Positions 1 to 11,224 of a stretch of 58,500 nucleotides of DNA are shown here, piece by piece (positions within the stretch are counted from its first letter, which is position 1; every line of letters starts with the position of its first letter). Below the pieces are notes generated by a model. That model was not told the DNA's origin and ran no database searches. It saw nothing but the letters and a program-made list of their open reading frames with translations. The stretch is taken from positions 392,501-451,000 of the forward strand of contig WPIO01000092.1 of the NCBI GenBank assembly GCA_009760855.2. The letters run 5' to 3'. A program made the translations under genes and the position numbers. This DNA is from Cristatella mucedo. Lineage: Eukaryota; Bryozoa; Phylactolaemata; Cristatellidae.

Positions 1-397
1 AGTCACCGGCTTGTGCACAATGCACCAACGCGCTGCCTCCCTGCTCTGACAATGCTCAGTCCACTCGTGGCTGGATTGAGTCCGTGCACGCACATGCCAA
101 TTCACAAAGGCAAGTTATTTTCGCTCGTTTCAAAATACTCCCAGCGGCAGAGGATAAATAGAGTAAAAATTTGGGGCCATTCTAACCATGTGATTGTAAA
201 ACACTTGGGTATTAGCCATGCATGATTCTACAAACTGCGATCTCACAGCAACAGGAAGACGTGTCTTGGATGAAGCAGTGGCAACCACGGCCAAAGCAAG
301 AGCGCACGAGCTGTTACGAAAGCACATTGATCTCCATGTTGCTTTGTGCTCTATAGATCCGTTTCGAGAAATGAGAGGAGATGGAAAGAGATAAAGA
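1..397. other. No recognised feature
   Basis: I see nothing here that I can identify. Confidence 0.5.
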
Positions 398-422
398 TGG
401 AGAGAGAGAGAGAGAGAGAGAG
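398..422 (+). repeat. (AG)n
   Basis: Short AG dinucleotide run. Confidence 0.9.
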
Positions 423-627
423 ATAATGCGAACGAGAAATTTAATTAATCTGAGATGTTCGTGAAATGTTCATCTACATGTCAAAATAATAGTTTAAATT
501 TATATTGCATCTTCGTAGGCTGGAGGTAAGTATATTAACTGATTACTGACGATGAAATGCCCAATTTCGGCATGCACGTACGATTCGCGGATTCGACGAT
601 TCGCGTGGACAATGCAAATGCAGAACT

Positions 628-960
628 ACTCCCTAACCAAGCTAGATGTCGTATCAGCCACTTGTCTGACTCGAAATAGCTTTCATATGCCTCGAACGAG
701 CCTGAAATCATGTGGAGACCGTTCCTTGAGTTTGCATGCTCCCAAAGCCTGGAGCTTAACTCACTCACTCACTCCCGACTGACGTCGCCTCATTCCCTGA
801 TTTGACGGCACTTAAAAAGAAGCTAAAAACGCACCTCTTCCTCACAGCATTTTCTAGGTCTTCGTGACTTCTTGTCTTTTGTGTGCTCGAACGTGCAGGC
901 ACTGCACATGCTACCACTAACCATGTCTGCATGTTGACACTTTGCATGCTCGAGGCGAAG
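628..960 (+). mobile_element. LINE1-type 3' fragment
   Basis: Reads LLPNQARCRISHLSDSK, then bases coding the PRTNLKS-GDR.F and APKAW-SLP-D motifs, and KKKLKTHLFLTAFSRSS to 865. A diverged spacer containing CATGCTACCACTAACCATG, typical of this family's 3' region, follows. Confidence 0.75.
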
Positions 961-1393
961 GAGTTCAGTGGTTAGGAGCCGATATAGCGCATCAGCAGCA
1001 CTATTCACTCACACCGGCGTCCACGTGGAAAACCACAATACGAGTCTCAGCTCAGGCCTCCCTCGGGCATCATTCTGTATTTATTTTATATATTTTTGTA
1101 AGGGCAGCATTTTTTAGGTCTAGTCCCGGTCCCAGTGCTGCCGCACTGCGACGTCGTACGGCTGCCAATTCGAGTGAACCGAGTCTCGGTGTTTAAATAG
1201 TCTTATTAATATCCGGCTAGGCATTGGATGGTTGCAGCCCTCTTCATTCTTGGCACATACTAGTGATCTATTTGTGTCACCGTGGATACATTCTGAAAGC
1301 GGAACTCACTTCTATAGTTTACAAGCGAGCCAGGCTTTGTGTTGCTTTGTGCATCGCGCGACATTTTACTCTTCGTCGGCACTTCTACAGGTG

Positions 1394-1396
<3 letters not shown>
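961..1396. other. No recognised feature
   Basis: Unique-looking sequence with no gene or element that I can name. Confidence 0.5.

Positions 1397-1466
<70 letters not shown>
1397..1466 (+). repeat. (CT)n
   Basis: Uninterrupted CT run of about 70 bases. Confidence 0.97.
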
Positions 1467-1469
<3 letters not shown>

Positions 1470-1707
1470 CCCTTCCCGTGTTCCCATCGATCCACGGTGT
1501 CACTGCCACCTAATCCTCCTTCTTTGCTTACAAAATCTTGACGCATTTATATTACTATATTCCTTCGTGTACCACAAAAGTTAGTTTCATTATAAAAATG
1601 TAGCCGTCAATAGCAGCTCAATATCTGCGATTGATTCTCCATTTCTCTACGCCCGTCTGTTACCGCTATCAGCAGCAGCGGAGTATTCAACTTCAAAGTA
1701 CCCACCG

Positions 1708-1830
1708 TGTGTGTGTGTGCGTGCGCGTGCATGTGTGTGTGTGTGTGTGTGTGCTCGCGCGCGTGTGTGTGTGTGTATGCTTGTGTGTGCGTGCGTGCGT
1801 GCGTGCAAGTGTGTGTGTGTGTGTGTGTGT
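1708..1830 (+). repeat. (GT)n with GC-rich interruptions
   Basis: GT run with GCGC and CGTGCG interruptions. Confidence 0.95.
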
Positions 1831-2604
1831 AAAGAACTATTGGAAAGGAAATTCCCGAAATGCTGGCACCCAGAGCACAGATCAGCAGCCAAGCCAGACA
1901 GCCATTGCTCAGTAATCGGGGCGGTAAAAGTGCAGCTGAATAGAGTGCGATTTACGGCTGGAGGAGACAAATGAGTGCAGCAGGAGCACTCAACACGGCA
2001 AGCTGTGCAATCTGCTTCAAGTTCGGAGATTAATAATAAGCAGTCCGGCCGTGCTAAGAACTCGAGTAGCTCTACTTTGTATAGCAAGCATGCTCAACTG
2101 GCTTCTTGGCGGTTTATAATATATAGAAATATTGTTTCAATGAATTCTTGGTGGATTATAAAGGATCAAAGAGAGAGGGAGACAGATGAAGGAGAAATTA
2201 AGGACAGAGGAGGCAACTAGAGTGGGAGAGGAGAGGGAGAGCGTGAGAGAACTATTTTAGAGGTAATACACATCGGTACACTGCTGCCGCAGCTATTACA
2301 AGGCCTTTGATGATCGCATGTGGTAAAATAGCACTGAGGCAATACGGAGCAGAGCTGTCTCAGTGCCACAACGAGGCTTTGCCGAAAAGCAAAAAACAGG
2401 AAAGGAAAAGCAGCTGGCGGCTCAGCTCAGCTCGGCTTTCAGAAACATCGATATGCTACTTCATCCTTATCTGAGACGAATGACGCCGAGGCTGAGCGAG
2501 TGCTATTCAATCGCTCCGGTTCATTGCCAAAGTGCTTATTGTGCCGGTAACACTCGAGAGCCAGGAATGCAGCCGACCGCTTGCTTTCGGATCGGCCAAG
2601 CAAC
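1831..2604. other. No recognised feature
   Basis: Some GA-rich sequence near 2168-2250; otherwise nothing identifiable. Confidence 0.5.
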
Positions 2605-2730
2605 GAAGCCAGTGCTCAGAGCCAGTGCTCGGAGCCAGTGCTCGGAGCCAGTGCTCGGAGCCAGTGCTCGGAGCTAGTGCTCGGAGCCAGTGCTCGGAGC
2701 TAGTGCTCGGAGCCAGTGCTCGGAGCTAGC
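2605..2730 (+). repeat. 13-bp minisatellite
   Basis: About nine tandem units of GCCAGTGCTCGGA, with variants having CT for CC in the first position (GCTAGTGCTCGGA). Confidence 0.92.
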
Positions 2731-3289
2731 CCCGATAAGCGAGCAGCTCTCCGAGCGATCATGTCCAAATCGCCACAAAAACACGGCAGCTGACGCGCTT
2801 TGCAGGACCACTAGGCTCGCAGAAGCCTGCTGGTTCAGTCGCTACTATGAGTAAACGCAGACTTCCCGGGTGGTCACGGGCAGATGCGGAGGCAGCCGTT
2901 TTTCTAATGTCGTGAGCTTTGTATTCTTGGGACGCGATCGTTTCAAGTTATCTCTCGACCTAGCCGCGGATGGCCCAACTAATGCTCAGCAAGCGTAATG
3001 AGACAGAGATTATTTTGAGAGCTACGCAGCAGCGTAATGAAATGGGCGCTCATTTGATTTGTTCAAGGTATGGGCTCATAGCGGCCAAGAAGTTGCCGTC
3101 AAGGATTCTGGGCCCAGGCATACTTGGTCGACCAATAATAGAAGCTGTAAGCATGCAAACCACTCATACTGGACAGTTTATTGACAGCAGTTATTTTTCG
3201 CACCGGAAAGCCAGCTGGCCTAGACCCCCGAAGGAAGGTAATCCTACAACTTTACCCCGGCTGATTTTAGAAGCGTCAAAAGTCAATAA
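2731..3289. other. No recognised feature
   Basis: The only notable thing is an open frame entering from 2970, discussed with 3290-3680. Confidence 0.4.
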
Positions 3290-3680
3290 CTTCGTTCAAC
3301 AATATTCTGTGACACGAGTCCCGAAGCTTTTCCATGAGGCTTTGCAGTCCTTGGTTTGGTTGTGGCCATGGGCTGCCGTGCAGCGTCTGCACAACTTCTT
3401 GGGCTTTAGGGCGGCCAGATGTTCTTCAACGGTTGTCCTGAGGTTTGTACGGCGCTTGCAATTTAGCAAGTGACGGTTGAGGTGTGCCCTTCCGGTACTT
3501 CGGCCGGGTATTCTGGTATGCAAGACGTAGCCTGGTTGGCTTCTGCACCAGGGCGGCCGGTCGGTCTCAATTCGGTTACAGTCAGCCTCAGCTGGTTCGC
3601 TGTTTTCAGCTGTCTCCTCCTGTTGGCGCTCCTTCCAGTTGTACATGTAGGTTGTAGCGGACTAAAAATGGCTTAGACCT
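3290..3680. other. Unrecognised stretch with overlapping open frames
   Basis: A 116-codon frame on the minus strand (3646-3296) begins MYNWKERQQEETAENS and has a Cys/His-containing end. A + frame of 167 codons (2970-3473) overlaps it. Neither resembles a family I know. Both may be chance frames or remnants of a mobile element. Confidence 0.2.
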
Positions 3681-4001
3681 GCCAAATCTTACACTAAAAG
3701 ACAGGGGTCGCTGATCTTATGAATCTTTACCACTATGCACGTTTTACTTCGAGCTACATTCGTTGCATGTTCCCTAGAAACCATTAAAGCCCGCTTTCGG
3801 GAACGCATACTTAGCTGCCAGGTAGTAGAGTGTCGGTGTTCCTATCATCAGAGTCGTGAGTTGATCGAGGGGATCTAGTCACTTTGTTAATATTAACAAT
3901 AATAATAACGACGATAAGTTTGCATAGAGACCTCGGAGAACTGAATGTATTTCTAGGCATTTGACAGATGCTGTATAGAAAGCATTACCAAATGATTGGT
4001 T

Positions 4002-4490
4002 TTAGCATCCACAAGCAGCAAGCGCGGTGTAGACATATGAACGAATAGGACGAATCGCAAAGACCCACAAAATGCTGCGACCAAGAGGTGATTTTAGCTT
4101 CTTTTTAAATGTCAATTCGGGGGATGTCGTAACGTCAGTCGGTGGCGAGTTCTGGGCTTTGGGAGCATACGAACTAAAGACACAGTCTCCAAAGGTTTTG
4201 AGGTTTGTACGAGGTATGGCTAAAAGATTAGAGCCAGAACAGCGGACGGCACGATTCTTGGCCTGGTTGGGGAGTAGTTCTGATAGGTAGGCTGAATCCA
4301 GAGAATGAAGGGACCTAAAAGTAAGTGACAGAAACTTGAAGTCAATACACTGCTTGACTGGGAGCCAGTGCAGGTCAGCAAAAAGCGACGTGGTGTGGCA
4401 ACTGCGACGCTCGCGACAGACGATCCTAGCTGCAGAGTTGTGCACCAACTGCAAGCGCCTGATTGCACTTTTATACTTCTTTGCCTTTAA
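4002..4490 (-). mobile_element. LINE1-type 3' fragment, antisense
   Basis: The minus strand codes AIRRLQLVHNSAARIVCRER, LFADLHWLPVKQCIDF, YLSELLPNQAKNRAVR and FGDCVFSSYAPKAQNS, the thumb region of LINE1-type, with one open frame of 173 codons. No tail hairpin is visible at its 3' side. Confidence 0.88.
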
Positions 4491-5445
4491 TCTTGGTTGA
4501 TCATGTAGCAAAATTAATGTCACCTGATCTGTGGAAGTTGGCTCTTGCTAATCTTTTAAATGTGACATGATTGAAAAGTATAACTCAGACTTGAATGCCA
4601 TGTCTTTATCCACAAAACCGATCATAAAGACCAAATGGGAGTGAACATGTCTAGGCCTGTAGACTACAGTGCAATTTGCTAATGTGGCTTGCATAGTACT
4701 AATGTACAGTTTTTCCATGACTTAAGGTGCCCAGTCCATCAGAAAATCAGAAACACACTTGACTCTTATGACTTGAAGCCACTACCCCGGCGCTTTAACT
4801 CGAGCCTTCTCATAGGTGCTATCACTTTTCAAAGTATCGCTAAATTTTGGCCAGAGGCTAAATGTAGGAAACTAGGTAGCTTAAGAACTACCCAGTTCCC
4901 ATGCTGCTAATACTCACCTATTGACTGTAGACAATCGCATAGCAAAATAGAACTAAATGATCCTGTTTTCAATAGCTGCAATAAATATCATATTTGCTGC
5001 TGCTATAGTGGAATCGTATCTGAGCCGTGCGAGATTATGCCGCCTTGGGGCATATTCAAAAAAGATATGTTCAGTTTCCGGTTGTCGTGCAACTTTTTAC
5101 CAGCATTTGCAGTTACTTTTCCTTCGACAACTCCACCCAAGCTATGCAGGCTTGGTGAATGCAAAGCGTCACAACAACTCTCTGTAGCTTAATCAGAGCA
5201 TGGCTCGTAATAGCCCCCATCAAAGCATGCGAACCTGCCGGTGAGTATAGCCGACATTTCGGGACATCTCGCGCAAAGGAGCCAAAGTGAGGCGTACTGG
5301 TGCGATTGGAAACTAGTGAAATCAACGAAACCAGTTGAGGACGAAATATCTGAATATTCAACTGGTAGCAGTAACTGCAACTTTGTACACGATCGCCGTC
5401 TTATGTCTTCGAGAGAGAAGACTCAGTGCGAGCTGTCAGCCTAAA
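4491..5445. other. No recognised feature
   Basis: Short scattered frames only. Confidence 0.5.
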
Positions 5446-5565
5446 AATAATACTTGATTTTATATAGCGCCCTGAGAGAACTTATTCTCTTTTTTCCGGC
5501 GCTTTACAGGAGCCCGCCACCCTAGTCGCAAGGCAAGCATCCTAACCGTGAGTCAAGCCGGCCCT
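5446..5565 (-). mobile_element. SINE1, antisense, short
   Basis: TATAGCGCCCTGAGAGAACT (the shared tail hairpin in antisense), CGGCGCTTTACAGG, then a short head with CATCCTAACCGTGAGTCAAG, the antisense of box A. The box B region is largely missing. Confidence 0.7.
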
Positions 5566-5669
5566 AAAGATCCTTGTGCAAAAAGAAGCAGCTAATTTCT
5601 AGCGCCGCATTCGAACGGTTTCTGGCATCGGCCAATGGGCGATCTGCAAAGTACTCCTGTCGCTTCCTT

Positions 5670-5755
5670 TCGTGGCCTCCTTCCTTCCTTTCCTTTCCTT
5701 CCTTTCCTTTCTTCCTTCCTTCCTTCCTTTCCTTCCTGTCGCTTCCTTTCGTCGC
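5670..5755 (+). repeat. (TTCC)n-type pyrimidine tract
   Basis: Imperfect TTCC/TTTCC repeat flanked by two copies of CGCTTCCTTTCGT. Confidence 0.85.
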
Positions 5756-5825
5756 CTTTAATATCGGGCAAAATGTCTCCCGACTCGTGCAGCTGAAGGG
5801 TAGGCATATAAAAAAAGGGGATGGC

Positions 5826-6024
5826 GAGCCGCGATGGCACACTAGGTAAGGTGGTTATCTTTTACGACCTCGGTCACGGCAGGATTCGAACCCACGACTT
5901 CGGTCCCGAGGTCGTGGGTTCGACTCCTGCGGTGGGCGATCCTCTATTGCCGCTGCAAGCAGTGGCAATAGCCGCAAAGGCTCTTTTGTCGCTGCACAAA
6001 AGAGGCTGTTGAATCAGCTAGCGT
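5826..6024 (+). mobile_element. SINE2 (tRNA-derived), copy with foldback box B
   Basis: GAGCCGCGATGGCACACTAG (box A region), GTCGTGGGTTCGACTCCTGC (box B), the body GCCGCTGCAAGCAGTGGCAA, and GAGGCTGTTGAATCAGCTAG at the end. Compared with 17123-17285 it has an additional inverted copy of the box B region (5879-5903) in front of the normal one. Confidence 0.88.
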
Positions 6025-7089
6025 TTTTTTTAAACAAAGGGGCTGGCCTCTGCTCTGCTTCTGCAGTTGCACTTCCGGAAGAGGATAATAAATGCCTAAA
6101 ATGTGCCGTCGACTCGTGGCCTTCGCTCGTCATTGAACTTCGAATGTGAGCTAAATAATAGTAATAAAGCTTCGGCAAAACGGATAGCCGTAACGAGGAC
6201 CTCGAGTATATCTAAGGAAGTCGCCGTTGCGCGTAAAACTGCAGCGAAGGCCGGAAGAAGGGAGCCCTCCGCTCGAAAGGAGCTCTCGGAGGCCTCCTGG
6301 TTCCTGGACGCCGGGTCCGCCCGGAAATAGCTGCAATCGGTGAAGGATAATTACTTCACCGGCACCAATCGGAAGTCGGGAGTCGGAGCGAGAAAAAATA
6401 GCCCAGTGCAACTCATCGCCGCACAGCGCCAGCCAGGCATTTACGGTCGGCTATAGCCGCTCCGCAGACGCTCGCTCACAAATACGTGCCGGCGAGGACG
6501 GCTCCGCGCTGCTTGAACGCTCCGCTGAGGCACCGCGTTCGAACGGTTGGAGAAAGCGACAGGCGCCCTAGGGAAATTGAATAGTATGCACGTGCAATGC
6601 AAAGCAATCGCTGAAGAGCCCTCCGCCGGAAGACACGAATTCCGTTGCCAACGTAAGATGAATGACAGCGATCTTTTTGCAATGGCGTTTTCCCGATGAG
6701 GTTCCGAGTGACCCGTTCTCTGACAGAGCGACTTGGTAGATGCTTGAGGTGAAGGAGGCACCAGGCAGATCGATTAGTAGAGATCCCAGGGCTGAGGGAG
6801 GGAGGGAGGGAGGGAGAGAGAGTAATAAAGAGAGAAAGGATGAAGTGAGACGTATACAGAATGAGAGAGAAGATGAGGCGAAGAAGGAGAGAGAGTGAAA
6901 GATAGGAAGATGAAGAGGTGAGAGAGTGGTTGATGGCTGAGTGAGAGAGTGTGAGAGATATAGAAGGAAGAGAAATAAAGATTGGGCATGTTTATGTTGT
7001 CAAACTTTCACGCTGTAACTTTTCTCGGGGTACAAACGCTTCGTGGTGACCGGTGGCCGGGAGGCAAATGTTTTGAAGGCGGTTGGAAA
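6025..7089. other. No gene recognised; GA-rich at the right
   Basis: Frames of 60-100 codons occur on both strands around 6100-6760 in GC-rich DNA, without recognisable motifs. Confidence 0.45.
6785..6980 (+). repeat. Purine-rich GA/GGGA tract
   Basis: GGGAGGGAGGGAGGGAG followed by imperfect GA-rich sequence. Confidence 0.7.
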
Positions 7090-7880
7090 CTCGCAAGATG
7101 ATCGGAACATGAATTAAATTGTAAAATTGTACATGTGGCTAGCTCGATGTGGCTCGATGTCAGAGGTCAGGAGGTGCAGAAGAGTAAAGACACAGACAAA
7201 AAAGACGGCAGAACACTTTCTCCAATCGAAAATTCAACCAACTTCAAACTGGCACGTAAAACGTAGTGTCACTCAGAAACTGGAAAGCTTAACCCGCAAA
7301 ATGGATTTGAGCAACGAATCTTCACGGAATCTGCGAGCCCTGCTCTGCCGCTAAATGACCACATCAGATCCAATGCCAAGTATGCCCACGCTCGAGCAAC
7401 ATTGCCAACATTCGGACTTGCTTGGACATGGATACAACACCCACGCCGGCCCATGCATTTGCGACATCTCATCTAGATTCTACGATTTACTAGTTCATTC
7501 CTTTTTGTCTGGGCAATGTGAGGCTAAAATTTCTTAGCAAGATTCTACAGCTAGGCTTGTCAGTCGTTAATATCGTAACTTCCATATCGCACCACTTATC
7601 GCCACATCCGCACTCGCTCCGCATCAAGCAGCGCAGTAACACTTAGATTACGCTACTGGCAAGTACCTTCTTACCTTTGGATCCGGACACCAATCAAAAA
7701 TACTTACTCCGCATGCTATCCACAATCAGGCTTCACCACTTCTCTGACTATAATCATTTAGCTTATACCTCTAACCAACCATAAAGCCTTTGGAAACTGA
7801 ACTTCAGTTACCCTCCTTCAAAAGCTTGAAAATCACTACCGACTAACATTACGACATCCCCGGATATGAAAATACTTGGG
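7090..7880 (+). mobile_element. Decayed LINE1-type C-terminal region
   Basis: Broken frames still show SVTQKLESLTRKM, SLPLNDHIRSNAKYAH and the DNA stretch for DTT-PAHAFATSHLDS, aligning with the thumb segment of LINE1-type. The end (NSLPTNITTSPDMK) is near 7830-7870. Divergence is strong, so borders are approximate. Confidence 0.6.
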
Positions 7881-8099
7881 AATGGGGCTAAAACCCCGGC
7901 TCTTCCGCACAGAATTTGTTGAGAACTCATTTACATATTAGCACTAGTCGGTTTACATGCCCCTGTCCAGTTAATGTGAAGTGCTGAGAACGAGGCATGG
8001 TTCACGTAGTGAGCTATACAATCACGGATTCATAATTCTGTACCCGTAAAAAATCACGAGGGTCTCCAACTTTACTTTGGAAGGCGATCCCAAGATCCG

Positions 8100-8745
8100 C
8101 CGAGGTGGCTATTCAGGCAGCTAAGAGCAATCTTGAAGTTCGTTCTTAATCTTGCAAAATTTGGAAAGAAAAGATAAAACAATAATTCAAAATTAGGTGA
8201 GTTCGTTTGATCATAAAATTATTACGAAACTATTTTATTTGGAATGCTCGATTTACTCTTCAATTTAATAATGAGGGTGCATGTTGTAGATACATTGGCA
8301 AATTTCTAAATTATTGCCATTTTTTTAAATGGCTCTTGTTATAGGTGTAGCGTGGTAGTAGCTCTATCAACATCACAAAGGGCTCAACGCAGGTGCGACC
8401 TCGGTGACTTTTGTTTCGGGACGGACTTTCACTCCCCCATTCTCATTCAAAACTATATAAGTTCGCTGGATTGTACCTTCAAAAATTCGTGAAAAATCCA
8501 TTTAAAAACTTACGATGTTCAAAATACTTAAATGGCAACTTTTTATCAAATCATCCCTACTTCATAATCCAATGCACAATTTTGTTTTTAATTTTAACAA
8601 TGAGAGTGAAATTTTAGCTACATTTGCAAATTAGAAGATTCTGATTTTTAAAACCTCTGGTTTTTAAATTACACAATCATTGTAGCACTACAAATAGCAT
8701 AAAGGGCACTAAGCGTGACGTGGGTAAATTGTGCTTACGCGACAA
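8100..8745 (+). repeat. Possible diverged direct duplication, about 330 bp
   Basis: TTAATAATGAGGGTGCATG near 8266 and TTTAACAATGAGAGTGAAA near 8595 are followed by similar AT-rich text. ACAAAGGGCTCAACGCAGGTG (8375) and TAAAGGGCACTAAGCGTGACG (8700) then align in the same order. Confidence 0.4.
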
Positions 8746-8899
8746 AAGGAATAACTAAGAGCGTCATTTCCTCATGGACTCATTCACGGACTCACTAACG
8801 GACTCACATAAAAATAATATAGGTTTATTAGTATAAAGACAAAATTTTTGAACATCTATGTCGGCCTCGGGAATTTGAAAACCGATCTACGCAATGGAA

Positions 8900-9580
8900 T
8901 AATTGACAAACTACGCGCCAATTTTGAAGGCAAGACACTGCAGCAAGTGTCAAGTTGTCCGCGCTGGCAGTTATTTATCGACTACTAGGTCTGTCTCTGT
9001 TTATTTGCACTTGGAATTTCCCAATTTCATTCTGGGCGATTCCAATACATTCATTCGGATGGCCCATCCGATGCGCGTCTTTCAAAACTTCATCGCACTG
9101 TTGGAGCCTTTCTGCCTCAGGGCTCTTGTTCAAGCCCAGACGCAGATAGAAGGAGACACCCGCGACCAAATTTTCTCCCGCGATTGAACCCCTATCGATC
9201 CCAGTCGCCACTCTTTTCTGCACGCCTGATCGAATGCGGATTTGACTCTTCCTAGAACGTGCTTCTGTTTTGGCAACCAAGATTGCAATTGATTTAAGAA
9301 ACCCAAAGTCTCTTGACATTGGTGCTGTCCTACGCATAATTTCGTTGTCTGCCCATCTGCATGACCCGCCCACTGACCTTCACTCCCCAATGCAAAGCTT
9401 CATGCTAGCTAACGTGCAAGCTGATGAGCTGGGACTCGTGTCTAAACAAAAGCAGGTCCGTTCCCGCCTAGAATTCCTTCGGTTTATGGTTGACATAAAG
9501 AGAGCGAAGAATACTAAACTTTGGCTAGAAATAGCCGTCAAAAGTCAGGACTCACCATCTCTAGGGTTTAGCATTTGAGG
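8900..9580 (+). mobile_element. Decayed LINE endonuclease fragment
   Basis: Reads NFILGDSNTFIRM, FQNFIALLEPF and GDTRDQIFSRD (compare GDFNVHF...HTLDQIFS of the intron 5 copy), then DLRNPKSLDIGAVL and DPPTDLHS (compare SRNLKTLDIDAVRAS...PPSDLSS). This is the only other endonuclease-part fragment in the window besides the intron 5 copy. Confidence 0.7.
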
Positions 9581-10067
9581 ACTATTGCGGTTCGTATCAA
9601 TTCATTTTAGCAAGTGCTAAAGACTAGATAAACAGACGACTCGCAGGTAAATAACGCGCGAGTATTGCGGTCCACTATTGACCATCTTCTTTATCGCTTA
9701 CAAACAAGCATATTTGCCCATTGATCTCGACTGCGGCTCTCCAAATCCCACAGACAAATAGATAAGATAGGGCAGATTATGGACTCCCGTGCCCTCGCTG
9801 CAGTCCGAGACGGCTTTCACCCACCCCACCCCCCCCCCGTTGCTCTGCTCTTCGTCTCTTCTATTTTATTATCTGTTTCGCCGGTCGGCTCCTGCTTCAT
9901 TCAAGCCATTTACGCATGCGCCGGTGCTGCTGGAGGGCGGCCTTACAGCGATTCCATGACACACCCTCGGGCTCTTTTGAGACTCGCTAATACTGGCGGC
10001 TGCACTACGTAAAATCTTCCTCCTCCGCGCTTGCCCTTGTTGAGCTTACCGCTAAATTTATCTTCCA
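9581..10067. other. No recognised feature
   Basis: Contains a short run of C at 9830-9837. Nothing else identifiable. Confidence 0.5.
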
Positions 10068-10215
10068 AGCCGCGCTGGTTTGGTCAAATGGTTAAGGTGC
10101 TCGCCCAGACCAAGGTCTGGCTGAGGTCGTGGGCTCAAGCCCCGAGGCATATGTGAAGCGCCTGAATAGAGCTTAATTTCTCTCGGGGCTCTATACAGAT
10201 GAATTATATTTATTT
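10068..10215 (+). mobile_element. SINE1 (tRNA-derived)
   Basis: Box A-like TGGTCAAATGGTTAAGGTGC, box B-like GGGCTCAAGCCCC, then GTGAAGCGCCTGAATAGAGC and GGGGCTCTATACAGATGAAT. The tRNA-like head plus LINE-like tail is the family signature. Confidence 0.85.
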
Positions 10216-10319
10216 AATATAAGAAGACCAATCGCCTTCTTGATTATGTCCCAACAGTTCTTCGTATGAGGTGCGGTGCGTTGGCCCGCTGCTGCCCGAC
10301 ATATAAAATACATAACAAA

Positions 10320-10735
10320 ATAACTATATCCCTGCGTACAGATGAAGTCCCTGCCTTTCTGGAAAAAAGCTGTCGTCACACCGCTCCTTCAAAAGCAGGC
10401 CCTAGAACATGAGAACCCAAGTCATCTTCGTCTAGTCGCCCTTCTGTCATTCTTACTCCAGAGACTATAGCTAGTGGTTTAGCAGCTATGCGATTACATC
10501 AGATCTTGCTAGCACCTTCCGGCCACCAGCTTGTCTAACTCAAGTCGGTCAGGTTCCCAAACGAACCTGAAATTCTTCGGAGACCGTGCCTTTAGTTCAT
10601 TTGCTCCCAAAGCCTGGGTCTCATTTCCCACTGACGTCACATCCCCTGACTTGACGACATTTAAAAAGAATCTAACAACGCACGTTTCCTCAAGCATTTA
10701 ATGGGTCTTTCTGATGTATCTTTTCAATGCGTGCT
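10320..10735 (+). mobile_element. LINE1-type fragment with internal deletion
   Basis: The left part (10370-10480) codes VVTPLLQKQALEHENPSHLR, matching the RT N-terminal VVRLLLKQATVDQENLSNYR. The right part (10550-10720) carries the C-terminal NLKFFGDRAFSSFAPKAW and FKKNLTTHVS motifs. About 500 codons between them are missing. Confidence 0.75.
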
Positions 10736-10744
10736 GACACTGTG

Positions 10745-10905
10745 TATATTAGTTCAGCGGTTAAGATGCTCGTCTCGGCCAAGGTCAAGGCTTAAGTATT
10801 TGACAATCGACGTCGTGGGCTCGCGCCCCGCGGCACATATAAAGCCCCTGAATGGAGATTAAGCTCCCTTAGGACCCTATGCAAACGAATCATATTTTAT
10901 GTTAC
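10745..10905 (+). mobile_element. SINE1 (tRNA-derived)
   Basis: TTCAGCGGTTAAGATGCTCG (box A), GTCGTGGGCTCGCGCCCCG (box B), and tail CCCCTGAATGGAGATTAAGC. Inserted beside a LINE1-type fragment. Confidence 0.82.
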
Positions 10906-10959
10906 CACTAACCTTATAATGCATGGTGACGCTGCATGTTGCCACCAGCCATTTTTATC

Positions 10960-11050
10960 ATGCTTTCTTTACAGCATAATTAGTGCCTAGAAAGAGATTA
11001 CAATCTGTGAGGACACTATACAAATGTACTGTAACTGTTATTATCCTTGT
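10960..11050 (+). mobile_element. Solo LINE1-type tail
   Basis: Contains CTTTACAGCATAATTAGTGC then CTAGAAAGAGATTACAATCT and a short end. The hairpin is degraded. Confidence 0.6.
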
Positions 11051-11224
11051 TATTGTTATTATGAATGACTGTTGGTCCACCGAAGAGACCTTAACGTATT
11101 GATTACCTAAGCGTTCGGTCTTAGGCCCCTTTGTTTCACTATCGCAATTGTATAGCAAAAAACAATTTCGACTTGGATTTCTACGCCTACGTCACTTAGC
11201 TCTATATAACCTGCGACTTGTCCT

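Noticed and set aside
2363-2729. 104-codon frame with a repeated GASARSQCSEPVL peptide
   Set aside because: The 13-bp minisatellite gives the same peptide in all three frames; no codon signal outside it.
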